Assembly (NCBI GenBank): GCA_029641185.1
Contig: JAPWGK010000015.1
Span: 434,001-498,000, forward strand
Length of the DNA: 64,000 bases
From: Pseudofabraea citricarpa
Taxonomy: Eukaryota; Ascomycota; Leotiomycetes; Helotiales; Dermateaceae
Direction: 5' to 3'
The notes beneath the pieces were generated by a model that did not search any database, was not told where the DNA came from, and worked only from the letters and a program-made list of their open reading frames with translations. Of this stretch, positions 12,450-22,840 are shown one piece after another; within the stretch, counting starts at the first letter, position 1; each line of letters opens with the position of its first letter. The position numbers and the translations under genes were made by a program.

Positions 12450-14085
12450 TCTCTGATTTGAATTGAGGGGTGTTTAGTAGGAAATTCTCAGAGGGGTCGA
12501 GGGCAAGATATGTATGTATACGGGAGCTAGAGAAAGAGAAGGTGCAGGTGATCGGAATTAGACGACGAGGGCTGGTTTGGCGAGGCGACGTCTAGATTGT
12601 GCTTTCCTGAGCTCTCTGGGAGACTTTGGACGGTCAGCTTACGAGGGGCGGGAATTCACGTGAAATGTTCAGCTTCTATAGCCATGTGTGCCATGTGTGC
12701 CATGTGTGCCATGCTGCAAATGAGCTGGCCCTTTTTTGCTTTTTGCGTTTTGCTTTAAACTTGGTCGTATCCTTGAGCTTTTCATCGTCGCCTTGCTGGT
12801 TGCACCAACCCGAGGAGTGACAGGATTTCCCGATTTCCAACAGCTCCGTTTGGCTCAATTACGACACTCCACTAATGGCACGGCTGGCTCTCAACTCACC
12901 GCCCGCTTGGCAAGAATCCTCTGCACGCGATTGGTCGCTTCGCAAAAGGGGCACACTATGTCCGCTAGCCCCAATTTTGAATTTCTCACTTTCTGGCTTC
13001 GGTGCCGACGGCGTCGGCTATGCTGCTCAACATCATCATCATCAATAGTCCAGTGATAGGGTCCACCAGCAGTTGTCATGAGCTTCATGTCGCATGAACA
13101 AAGGATGCACTCAAGGATCTGGTGCAAGAGGCAACTATGCAACGACTTGACTTGCACGGCATCCATCGCCTCAGGCAATGGGGCAACAATTGCCCCGAGT
13201 TCGCACTCGACCCCTCACTTCTCCTCCATTGACGTGACGATGGAAGAACCTGGGAATACATATCAGAACTGTCTGGGAAGAGCTTGTGGACCTCGGTACC
13301 AAGTGGTTAACGCTGGCATCAAGTTCTTATCGATGCATGCGGTGTCCTCGGAGCAGGAGTCCTCGGTCCCTTCTTCTTGTTGGCCACTTCGTACAATTAA
13401 GTCTCTGGGAATCACAACCCATGTCGATATGGCAACTTTCAGTAAGTGCCGCTTACCGACATCAGATCAGACAGGCAGCTCGTCAACAAAGCACTCCACT
13501 TCAGTCTTCATGTCGCCAGCCACCAGACGTGGGCCGTGGATCCCTTGCTCACATTGACATATCACGTGATTAGCATCGCACACACTCTCAGTTGGTCAAC
13601 TTGCGAGCTTTGTTCTCTTCTGGGTATGATTGGCAAGAATGATGAGATACGAAGTAGCTGCAGAGAGTATAGAGTCAATGGCGTAATGTTTCAGCCCTCA
13701 AGTTGTGGGTACGTGGCCAAGAGCAAAGCAGTGGCGAAACTTTCGGGATTGCCGTCAGAAGTGTATTCTCTCCAGTTTGGTTGAACGTGTCTTTGGGGGC
13801 GGTTTCAAAAGTCTATCAAACACTGTGGTTATTCTTTTCTGAAGATTTCAACCCTAGTTTCTCTCATACCTTCTTATTTTGAAACGGTATACTAATCGAT
13901 GCAGACATTGTGCTTATTTATAGCTCGGAAGTTATTTCAAATATCTAATCATATTTCTTCCGGACTTCAGAGTTTATGGTTTCAGCATCGCTTATGCTAA
14001 ACGTTCCAAACAAATACCAATACTGGGACAATGGACTGATTCGTCCTCATTCGCTCGATATGCCCACGCACTTCCTACCTTCTAC
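12450..14085. other. Intergenic region between P450 start and AA9 stop
   Basis: This is the P450 promoter side and the AA9 3' flank. It holds a 9-bp minisatellite at 12681..12713. The plus-strand open frames (for example 159 codons at 13078) look like chance frames: no domain, odd composition, and three overlapping frames of similar length. No gene is supported. Confidence 0.55.
12681..12713. repeat. 9-bp minisatellite (GCCATGTGT, 3.7 copies)
   Basis: Perfect tandem repeat of GCCATGTGT in the P450 upstream region, about 230 bp before its ATG. Confidence 0.9.
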
Positions 14086-14878
14086 TCAAGTACACGTGGC
14101 CACAGGACCTCCAGGCGCTGTGAAGGTCGCGGGTACAAAGCCGTAGTAGAAGTCCGGGATATAGATATTAGTATCAGTATCCTTGTATGCACCAGGGAGG
14201 GTGATTTGAGGCGAACAAGAACCACCTGTACCGGTTATGCGGAGTTGAGCACATCCGATATAAAACTGGGTCTGGTCAATGAGTTGAGAAGAATGGAGTG
14301 CTTCCATCTCGCTTCTCAGCTATATCCAATCAACCTCAACCTCCGTAAATAACAGGACACAGGTGAGTACATACCAAGTAATCACCACTAGCAAGCTTAC
14401 TCGGGAGAGTAAACTCGTATGTCATGCTCTGAGCTTCCATAATCTCGTTCGCCCAAGTACCATTTACATAGCTCAGCTCATTGATCTTAGTCCACTTCCC
14501 GATTCCCGTCGCCGTTGTTGCATCGCTGATTGGGCCATACAACATGTGTGTGATAGGACCGGGATGTGTAGAGCTATCCCATTGCACTTTGATCTTATCA
14601 CCTGCTTTGGCAGCGCATACGGCTACACCTGAAGGTACATTGTTGCCGTTCACATTACAGGTAATGTCGTTTGATGCGACGTTTGTCTTGTTTCAATTCT
14701 TGTCAGGATAAGTTTGGTCTATGGACAAGGGGAAACGCACGACAGGATTGTTACTTGGTGGCATGCGGATGCATGTTTGGTAGCCCGGTGAGACACCATT
14801 GACCCAGAACTGGTGGAAATTCTGATGTGCCTGTACGGCAACCGTAAGGGTAGAGAAGATGACAGCTGAAAAGAGCAT
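14086..14878 (-). CDS. AA9 lytic polysaccharide monooxygenase (former GH61), secreted
   Basis: Copper enzyme that oxidatively cleaves cellulose or related glucans outside the cell. Exons are 14878..14741, 14686..14375 and 14319..14086, giving 227 residues, normal for a single-domain AA9 with no CBM1. I start at the ATG at 14878, which gives a 17-residue signal peptide (ends VAVQA) and places His18 (HQNF) as the mature N-terminal His of the copper brace; the frame extends upstream only to a GTG. The second His lies in HPGPITHMLYG, and QFYIGCAQL carries the conserved Gln and axial Tyr. Introns of 54 bp (GTGCGT donor) and 55 bp (GTATGT donor) restore SNNPV-TNVASNDITCN and GDYL-LRSEME, both family-typical joins. 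It needs an electron donor or peroxide; the GMC oxidoreductase at 19617 is a possible source, by inference only. Confidence 0.93.
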
Positions 14879-15706
14879 TTTAGCTAATAAGGCAAAATCA
14901 AACACTAAGGATGAGAAATGATTTGGAATAGCAATTCTAAAATTTCAACCTCAATGTTTGGAAGATCTTTCATGGTATATAAAGGATCCAACCCTAATAT
15001 CCCTCTTGAATTCCACCAGGGCAAAGTTGTTCCCCCATCTACCAGATCGACCATTTCCTCCCCGAACCATCCCAGAATCACATTGTCTCCTCACGCTTCA
15101 TATATAATTCCCATTTGGATAAATCTGTCAATAGATACAAGAAAGAAAAACTTGGAATATTTGCCATCAATCAGAAGCGCGAAAGGCTTGTTTATGTGAG
15201 ACACCCTAACGCCCTTGGTGCCCGACTGATCTGCCGACTTGTTCGCTTGGAAAAGCGAAGCGTCGATCCGGGGTAGCCGCTGGCTAAAATCAACGACGTG
15301 AATGGGAGGCAAGAGATGCGGAGGATAGAGCTCCTTTCGAAGATTATGGAGAAGATGAAGCTCATAATAGAGATTCGCTGTGGGCTCTAATACTCTTAAG
15401 TGACGAACTGTTTTTTTCCCCCTTCATTTTTTTCTTTCACGTGGTGTTGGGAATTCTTTTGGTCAAGTGGTTTTTGGTTACAGTATGTACAGATGATAAC
15501 AATAATACTCGTAATTTTGAAAATAGAATATCAAGGGTAAAATGGATCTTTGCAGGAACAGAAAGCTTCTAGAGTATTGAGATTTATCTTCGATATCGCA
15601 CGTCAATCCAAAATGTCGCTCGGCAAATAACAAGGTACTTTTAGCGACGAGAGTCAAAAAACCAAAAAATGAAATCTCAGCCATTTTATTTGCACCTCTC
15701 CGGATT
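14879..15706. other. AA9 promoter region and kinesin 3' flank
   Basis: A TATATAAA stretch lies at 14976..14983, about 100 bp upstream of the AA9 ATG. The rest is AT-rich with no convincing open frame. Confidence 0.5.
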
Positions 15707-17701
15707 CTAAATCACCATGTAGTAGTACCGTGTTGCGCTGTCATATTCCATAATCACTTCTTCTAGTAGATCATCGAGTTTCACGATCCTCTGATGCGCA
15801 ATACTGACATCAAAAGCATCCATCATGATGGCTGGCATGACCGAGGCACACACATATCCCCCCTCTCTCTGATCCTCCTTTTTGTCCTTCTCAAAAGCAT
15901 TTTCAGGGCACAAAATCATCACCAGCGTAGCGGTATCTGTTGGTGCTCTCTTTCTGATCCGCACATACATCCCGGGTCCCAATCTGTCCTTGAAAGGAAT
16001 CAACGGCTCTTCTCTTCTCGATTCGGAGACTGGTGTTTCGGATCCTTCTAGATTTGTGTTGCGCGAATCAATGTGCAGGCGCCAGAGTTTGTCGTAGAAC
16101 ATTCGTGCGTGCTCTGCTGTCACGCTGGGGGTCTTGAGACTTCGTGCAACGAACTCGCCTTTAGGGAGCCGGCAGAGTTGGGTACCATTTTCGGTTGGAG
16201 CGAGGATCTCGGGATTGATTGGTGGTGTGCCGGACTATCCATAGATGTCAGCATGGGTTTCAACAAGTTAGGTTGTCGATAGAAAATATACTCACGTTAT
16301 TCTCAATCCATTCCCGAGTCTTCTCATTCGACCACGTTCTGGGAACCAATGGATTATACGTAGGTAGTCTAACCTGCGAAACTGGGATTCGCAAGAGTTC
16401 TGCATAGCGAAGGGTATTTTTTGTCGCTGGGATGGCTGATAATGAGGGTTTGACGCATGCTAACACAGCTGTCATGCTTGCGCGGTCGCTCTTGATATCG
16501 AAGACGTTCTTCAGGACTTTTGTAATAACACTGCTCCGGAAGGGGATGTGTGCTTTAGACTTCTTGTTTCCCATCCCATCAACTAGTGCGCGGCCACGAA
16601 TGCAATCTTTCAGTACCGAGAGCGAGGTGTTAATATCGCGCGTTTCTCTCTACTCGGCGAGTCAGTATGATGAGACAGCTCTAAACCATATCTCAGATAG
16701 GAATAGAGAAGAAAATAAACGAACCATACGCTCCGCGGAGTGGTCTTTGATATCTGCTGCCATCTCACTTCCTGCCAAGTCAACAACGTACAGCAAACCG
16801 TCCGGTACGCCAAGCATGTCTCTATTCACAATCCTAATACGACATACGGCGTGTGATCGAGAAGACGTATCGTTCTTCAACGTCGGTGCTGTCTTGCGAA
16901 ACGCCATGCTCTTCTCAATAAGCAAGAGGAATTCCTCAGCGCTTTCGGGCTTGCACTCAACCGCACCTACTAACTGAGTATCTCCAAAAGAGTCTTCCAG
17001 GACACTGATCTGACGGTGATCATTTAAAAGGTCTGGCAGTCCGTTGATTAGAGTTGAAATCCGGATTCCGTATCGATTGATAGTAATATGACATACCGTA
17101 TGAAGCATTTCCAATCAATTCAAACACGCAAATATGAATTTCTCTCTCGCCCTCAAACATCCCATTCATTAAGTCTTCGGCTGCAAAACGCTCGATCTCG
17201 TTTACTGAATATGTCTTGCCTGACCCTGTCTGGCCGTATGCAAAGAGTGTACTCACACCACCACCCCATGACCATTTCACTAATGGTTGAACCAGATCAT
17301 GATACAGCGCCTCGGAAGTATCCGAAGGACCGTATGCTTTGTCGAGATTGAAACTCGAAGACTTGACAAAAGAAGAGAATTAGCATTACAATATCGATTT
17401 GCTTTTCCTTCGAGATTGTTAAACTTACATTCAACGCGGGCTGGTTGTTAATTTTCTGTCTCAACTCGTGGACATCTACAATCCGCTTGTTTTCCCGCAC
17501 AACTACACTTGCGATTTCGCCATCCGCTTCTTCATTCTCCAGCAGTGGCCGTACTCGGGCTCCGATAACCGCAATTGCATCTGCAGAAATCGCGTCATCT
17601 ATATTATTTTTCGTCAGAGGAGGTTTGAAGGCAGCAATCATTTCGAGAAAGGTTGTCTGGTGTTTCTTCTGGAAATCATCTTTCTTCGAGGGCGCCTGCA
17701 T
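15707..17701 (-). CDS. Kinesin motor protein, kinesin-13-like, short
   Basis: Microtubule-dependent ATPase. Five exons: 17701..17429, 17361..17097, 17032..16725, 16649..16296 and 16234..15707, giving 575 residues. The motor core is intact: P-loop GQTGSGKT at about 134-141, switch I NDTSSRSH at about 233-240, switch II DLAGSE at about 264-269, then RETRDINTSLSVL. The segment before the P-loop (VDVHELRQKINNQPALN, then SSSFNLDKAYG) resembles kinesin-13, whose members depolymerise microtubule ends. The motor is followed by a tail of about 200 residues with no evident coiled coil, so a processive dimer is unlikely. Introns are 61-75 bp; the third has an unusual GTTCGT donor but joins ERM to RETRD exactly as the family requires. 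Subfamily placement is tentative. Confidence 0.87.
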
Positions 17702-19616
17702 TGTTGCTCGCTTGTGTGAATTTTACGACAACTTGTGGAGGCCTCGAAAAGGGAAGAATTGGATATTGGGAACTCGGAACCGAGGATTGGGAAGTTGGAA
17801 TAATTTTACCTGAGGTTATCAAGTGCTTAATGTTGCAGCCTAGATTTTAGGATTGTGGTTTTTCGTCGTTGTGGTGATTGATGGTGAGGCTAGGCAGCCG
17901 CATAAAGTTTCAGTGGTTGCTGTCGCATCTTGTTTACCTCCGCACCTTCCCTCTTTAGCGCGTATCGAGTGCTATCGACACCCCTGCGTGTATACTCGCG
18001 TACCTGAAGGTACGGCAGCAAACTATATGTACACAAATAAGGAAAGGAGACCAACAAACAGAGAAGGCATGCCTCTCTATGGTCGGGTGGTTCAGGTCAA
18101 ACTCTGTTAAGAGGAGGACTGGTAATTAGTGTAAAAAGCGCAACGCTCAACGCGTCCCTATACTCCGGCGGAGTATCTCAGGTTTCTATCTTCAAAAACT
18201 CACAGTTCTCGCAACTGGGTCGAGTTTTCTAAGGAGTTGTCTCAGGACGCTCGCGGAGTTTTTGCTATTTCGTTTTTTGCCCTCCTGGTCTCTTGTGCTT
18301 TTTATTTCTTCTTCTCTTGCGCTGTTATGTCTTTTTCGGCTTTGGATTTATTTGTAAATAGCGCGCGCGAGTTAACTACATGAGTGCTAGCTCGCTTATT
18401 TTCGATACTGGAAAGGAAGCGAAGTAAATGCAAATGATAAATAAGAGGCAGCTTACGTAGAAGTATCTTACTTTAAATATATATACTTACATATATAGGA
18501 GAGCTAATTGCTAATTGGAAGTGTGAATAAATCGTTCTTACTATCATCCCGAATTTGCCCTTTGCGAAGTATGAAGACGTGATAGCAACAGAATACACAC
18601 TGACAACAGAGGACAGCCTGACAACAGCAAGATAAGTACACCTAATTCTACCTCGGCGAAAAGAAATCCCGTCAAGACTGTCGTTTATCCTTTTCTTTCT
18701 TTGGAAAATGAGGAAAATGAGAATGGAACAACAGCAGCTCCTCCGTTTCTTTTCAGCACCTGTAGTCTCGGCAGCGGTTGATAGATGTCCCGCTATGGGA
18801 TCTCTGAGAAGAAGGAGGCCTGAGAGTCCTTTAAGTAGGCGAGGGAAGGCAGGGAGGGGGAACAAAATCCCCCGAGAGAGAAAAATGAAGCATCACCTTC
18901 GCTTCGACAGTAACAACGATTCTCGGGCGACTCGGAAGGAAGCGACACAGGTTAAGACCGAGAACATATCATCAGGAGAGATGAGAATTTCCTTCTAGTT
19001 ACCTTCTTACGTTTTGGAATCCATCACGAGTGCCCCAGACAAGATAAACTTCCCGACAGTGCATCGTAACCCCTGTGTGTGCAGTATGCATATCGTTTAA
19101 ATTACGACGTTGCTATTAGATGGTCGGCATCGCTTCGGCGCCCCTGAGTCGAATGCGAGCTTGGGAGCGTTAAGCGAGTCTTAACCAACTAGTATACAGG
19201 AACACACAGCACGGCCAAGAAACCATTCTTTGAAGGGACGGAGATAACACTGATAAAGGCAACTTTGGTGAAGGTCGCCTAGTTGCAGTTTTTCGTTGCT
19301 CGCGTGTCGGCCTTGAGATTCGCTGCTTAAATCCGTCGTCTTCGTTGTCGGTGAGGATGATGGTGACAATGATGGCGATGGAGAAGTTTTACTTATGATG
19401 TCCGGAGCATGGATTGGAAATATTGCAGGATATACAAACGTGGGATTTTGCTGGCTCGAAATGAATGAGGGGTCAGTCAGTTAGTCTATGGAAATGAGTG
19501 CCCAGGATCTCGTTGAAAATGGCTATATAACACTGCTTCTTTACCGCAGTTTGGACATTCGGGATTATCGATCAAGACTCACTTTAGCGATTCCTTCGGT
19601 TTTTTTATGAGCAAAG
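17702..19616. other. Divergent promoter region between kinesin and GMC genes
   Basis: About 1.9 kb lies between two divergently transcribed genes. Open frames here are short and domain-free. Apart from the TATA element near the GMC gene I see no further structure. Confidence 0.55.
19524..19530 (+). promoter_or_regulatory. TATA box of the GMC oxidoreductase gene
   Basis: TATATAA 93 bp upstream of the ATG at 19617, a typical fungal distance, in an otherwise featureless stretch. Confidence 0.55.
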
Positions 19617-21452
19617 ATGTCCACCATGTCTCACAGGTTTTTGTTCGCTTTTCTTTCTGCCGTGGTGGGAATAGGAGCAAGTTCAACAAATGCAACTACA
19701 TATGAATACATCATCGTCGGATCTGGACCAGGTGGCGGACCTCTGGCGGCAAATCTCGCTAGAGCCGGTCATTCAGTCTTACTCCTCGAAGCTGGAGACG
19801 ATCAATGGGACAATCCAAATTCAGTCAACGCTTTTAACAACACCATGTCAATCAACGACCCCCTGACTCGATGGGATTTCTTCGTCAGCCGCGACGAGCC
19901 TGAACGGGACCAGGCTTATGAGTACAGCACATGGCGCCAAACCGACGGCGAGTTCTACGTTGGTTTAGACCCACCAGCTGGAGCTGAACGCCTGGGAGTC
20001 TACTATCCTCGTGCAGGTACTCTCGGTGGCTGTGCGATGCATAATGCGGCCAAGATATCTCTGCCGGCTGATTCAGACTGGGAGCGTGTCGTTGAGCTTA
20101 CGGGTGATACAACATGGCAAGCCGAGAACATGCGTCAATATCTCACCAGGATAGAGAGATGCACATACCTCGCCAACGGTAGTACACCTTCGCACGGATT
20201 CAATGGCTGGCTCACGACTTCCCAAGCTGATATTTCCTGGTCTCGAAATGCATCGACCGCAACAACCCTCGCGGGCAGAGCAGCTGCATTGGCAGACGGG
20301 CCTGATGCTCCCGCGAGACTCCCTGAACTCCTCGCCAGAGATATGAATGCCGACAATCCGGATCGGGATAATACTCTGGGTGTCTACAGTCCACTGAGCC
20401 ATTATAGCAACACGGGAATCAGAGCGAGTCCTAACAATTATATTCGAGCTACGCTCAGCGACGCGTTGCAGTATCCGTTGATGGTCCAGCTGAACTCTCT
20501 AGTTACGAAGATTCTCTTCTCGAATGCTACGCCTGATGGAAGTGTCTCGCCGTCGGCGATTGGCGTGGAGTTTCTCCAAGGAGAAAGCCAGTACAGTGCA
20601 GATCCACGATACAACGCAGAACGGCAAGGAATTCGAGGTCAAGCCTTCGCATCCAGAGAAGTCATTATATCCGGGGGAGCATTTAACACACCACAAATCC
20701 TCAAGCTGAGTGGCATCGGCCCAGCTGCCGAGCTGCAGAAGTTTGATATCCCGGTCGTGAAAGACCTCCCTGGGGTAGGAGCCAACATGAAAGATAACTA
20801 CGAGGGCGTGCTCCTGGGAACCTTTGACCAGCCCTTGACCGGAGGCTACTTTGACCTGTTTTGGAAAACGACCATGGCCGTAAAGACGCGCGACATCCAT
20901 TTCTACTGCGGCCCATTTGCATTTGACGGCTTCTGGCCCGGCATGCCAAACTACTACGCCAATGAATACGAGTGTTCGATGATGCACATGAATCCACGGA
21001 ACATAGCTGGTCAAGTACTGCTGCGATCCGCCAACCCCCAAGATATGCCACTCATCCACCAGGGGTTCTTCTCTAAGAGCAACGACGAGGATCTCGAGGC
21101 CATGCTGGAATCGATCAAGCTTCTACGCGGAATGTTCAATAACCTGAGCGGGAATGCGTTTACCGAGTTGAAACCTTGTCCGAGTAGCGGTCCTGCTGCT
21201 GCATGTACGGACGATTTCCAGAGGAACTTCCTCCGTAATCAGGTTTTTGGACACCATGTCACTGGCAGTGCCGCAATCGGCTCAGATGCCGACCCTATGG
21301 CGGTGCTCGATTCGGAATTTCGTGTGAGAGGCGTAAGCAATCTGCGTGTCGTTGATGGTTCAATTTTCCCTCTGCAGCCAGGCGCCGTACCTGCGTTGTC
21401 GACTATGATGGTTAGCGAGAAGGCATCGGCGGTCATCTTGGCTGGGCTTTAG
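19617..21452 (+). CDS. Secreted GMC (glucose-methanol-choline) oxidoreductase, AA3-like
   Basis: FAD-dependent alcohol/sugar oxidoreductase, single exon, 611 residues. A signal peptide (about 1-25) is followed by the FAD dinucleotide-binding motif VGSGPGGGPLAANLA and LLLEAGD. The second GMC signature region is GTLGGCAMHNAA. The C-terminal substrate/FAD region contains HHVTGSAAIG and RVVDGSIFPLQPG. Two nearby ATGs (19617, 19626) are possible starts; both keep the signal peptide. The residue aligning with the second catalytic His/Asn of classical GMC enzymes falls in PGAVPALSTMM and is not His or Asn (see findings). The substrate cannot be told from sequence; many relatives make peroxide or act on aromatic or aliphatic alcohols. 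Confidence 0.92.
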   Translation: MSTMSHRFLFAFLSAVVGIGASSTNATTYEYIIVGSGPGGGPLAANLARAGHSVLLLEAGDDQWDNPNSVNAFNNTMSINDPLTRWDFFVSRDEPERDQAYEYSTWRQTDGEFYVGLDPPAGAERLGVYYPRAGTLGGCAMHNAAKISLPADSDWERVVELTGDTTWQAENMRQYLTRIERCTYLANGSTPSHGFNGWLTTSQADISWSRNASTATTLAGRAAALADGPDAPARLPELLARDMNADNPDRDNTLGVYSPLSHYSNTGIRASPNNYIRATLSDALQYPLMVQLNSLVTKILFSNATPDGSVSPSAIGVEFLQGESQYSADPRYNAERQGIRGQAFASREVIISGGAFNTPQILKLSGIGPAAELQKFDIPVVKDLPGVGANMKDNYEGVLLGTFDQPLTGGYFDLFWKTTMAVKTRDIHFYCGPFAFDGFWPGMPNYYANEYECSMMHMNPRNIAGQVLLRSANPQDMPLIHQGFFSKSNDEDLEAMLESIKLLRGMFNNLSGNAFTELKPCPSSGPAAACTDDFQRNFLRNQVFGHHVTGSAAIGSDADPMAVLDSEFRVRGVSNLRVVDGSIFPLQPGAVPALSTMMVSEKASAVILAGL

Positions 21453-22333
21453 AGCAATTATTTCTGCATGTGTGGCACGTGTTATCTTGGAAGACTGTTG
21501 GTTCAGGGTACGTGTTTATCTGAGTTATTTAGTTAAGAGACATATCCAAAATACCAAAGTTTATTTGTTTTAATAGTATGATGTCTCTGTTCTTTGACAA
21601 AATGCCATGTATCATCTTCAACTTTCTAATAAATATATGATCAACTTCTGTGCTTTGCGATGACGTATCACAACCAAATGATACAGTAGTCATGTTCCCG
21701 GATCACATCAGATCACATCAGATCTCGCTTATTGGCTCAGGGGAACTGAGGAGGAGGATTCAGATTTGTAAGGGGTGCCTATATATAAATGTATGAGTAC
21801 TCTACTTAGTAAGCAGGTAAGGGATTTAATTGGCGTCAAAGACCATAAGTATAGAGTTCCAATGATACTTGATGTAAATCAAAACTGGAATCTAAATTTG
21901 TGTTGGTGAGGAACTAGAGTGTATCCAGAGACAGCGCGTGTTGTATCAAACTGAAACAAAGTTAACAAGTACGCAAGAGATAAGAGGAAAACCGTGACGC
22001 TCACAGACACCTGAAGATATGCGAACATGTGAAGCAGCCATGGATTGAATATTCATTATGCTTGCTATGACTTTTGACACTACCAAATAACTATAACTAT
22101 TGATTGATTATCTCCGTTTGTTCTCCAAGCGCTCTTCCTCGGCTTGCAAACTCCCCGCGTATCATCGCAGCTCTTGCTCCACACGTCGGCGCTTGTCCCT
22201 TCTCCAGACGTCCCTAAATGAATGCTGTGATTCAAATTCGTCCATGGCTTGTGTGTTAAGTCTCCCGAGGTATCCTCCAATCAAGATATTTCTCGTCGTA
22301 TTAATGTGTTGTACCCTCTCCGAGGATGCCCAC
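21453..22333. other. Convergent intergenic region after the GMC gene
   Basis: This is the 3' flank of two convergent genes, AT-rich, with a 10-bp direct repeat (GATCACATCA, 2.4 copies) at 21701..21724. No gene is seen. Confidence 0.55.
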
Positions 22334-22840
22334 TCAAGTTCCGGGATAGGGAACTATCTTCATGTCCTCTCTCGAGCTACCATTGGCAGTGAGAGCTCTC
22401 AAGCGGCCCTTGAACTTCTGGCCCAGCTTGCCGACCTTCTCGATGCCCTCTTGGATTCCCTCCTGCACATCCTGCTCAACTGGTGCCCACTTGGCTGCGA
22501 AGCCGTCGAAGCTCTGTCTCTGCCTTCTCACATCGGTGGGGCTGCGCAAGTGTAGCTTCTCCTCCTCTTGGAAACGCATGGTGTTGGATACCACGGTAGG
22601 TGATTCGACCGAAGACGTAGACCCGCGATGGCTTGAGTTCTTGGACTTCCGTGCGCGAGCCGCTTCGAACTCGTCCATCTCGGAGAGGATGGTGAAGAAG
22701 AGCTCGTTGGATGTTTGGGTGCGTGCCAGGTAATCGGGGCGGGTGAGAGGGTCACCTTCGATGAATCTGGAAGGGCGTTGGGCCATGTTGGTCTTGGCTG
22801 GCGAGGATGGTGGTGAAGCCATTTCGATGTTGGAGGACAT
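22334..22840 (-). CDS. Hypothetical protein, 168 aa
   Basis: Unrecognised. Single exon from the ATG at 22840 (starts MSSNIEMASPPSSPAK) to TGA at 22334. The reading frame is open further upstream, but those codons look non-coding and include the minisatellite translation, so I choose 22840. The protein is hydrophilic: a Pro/Ser-rich start, then RPSRFIEGDPLTRPDYLAR, a central segment TSNELFFTILSEMDEFEAAR, a Ser-rich linker, and a C-terminal part KWAPVEQDVQEGIQEGIEK predicted to be helical. No signal peptide, membrane segment or known motif. The ordered pattern FIEGDPLTRPDY...FFTILSEMDEFEAARA looks like a conserved fungal family without known function. Probably cytosolic. Confidence 0.65.
   Translation of the reverse strand: MSSNIEMASPPSSPAKTNMAQRPSRFIEGDPLTRPDYLARTQTSNELFFTILSEMDEFEAARARKSKNSSHRGSTSSVESPTVVSNTMRFQEEEKLHLRSPTDVRRQRQSFDGFAAKWAPVEQDVQEGIQEGIEKVGKLGQKFKGRLRALTANGSSREDMKIVPYPGT

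Noticed and set aside
13078..13784. Three overlapping plus-strand frames (95-159 codons)
   Set aside because: No recognisable motif, mutually exclusive frames, composition like non-coding DNA, no splice signals linking them.
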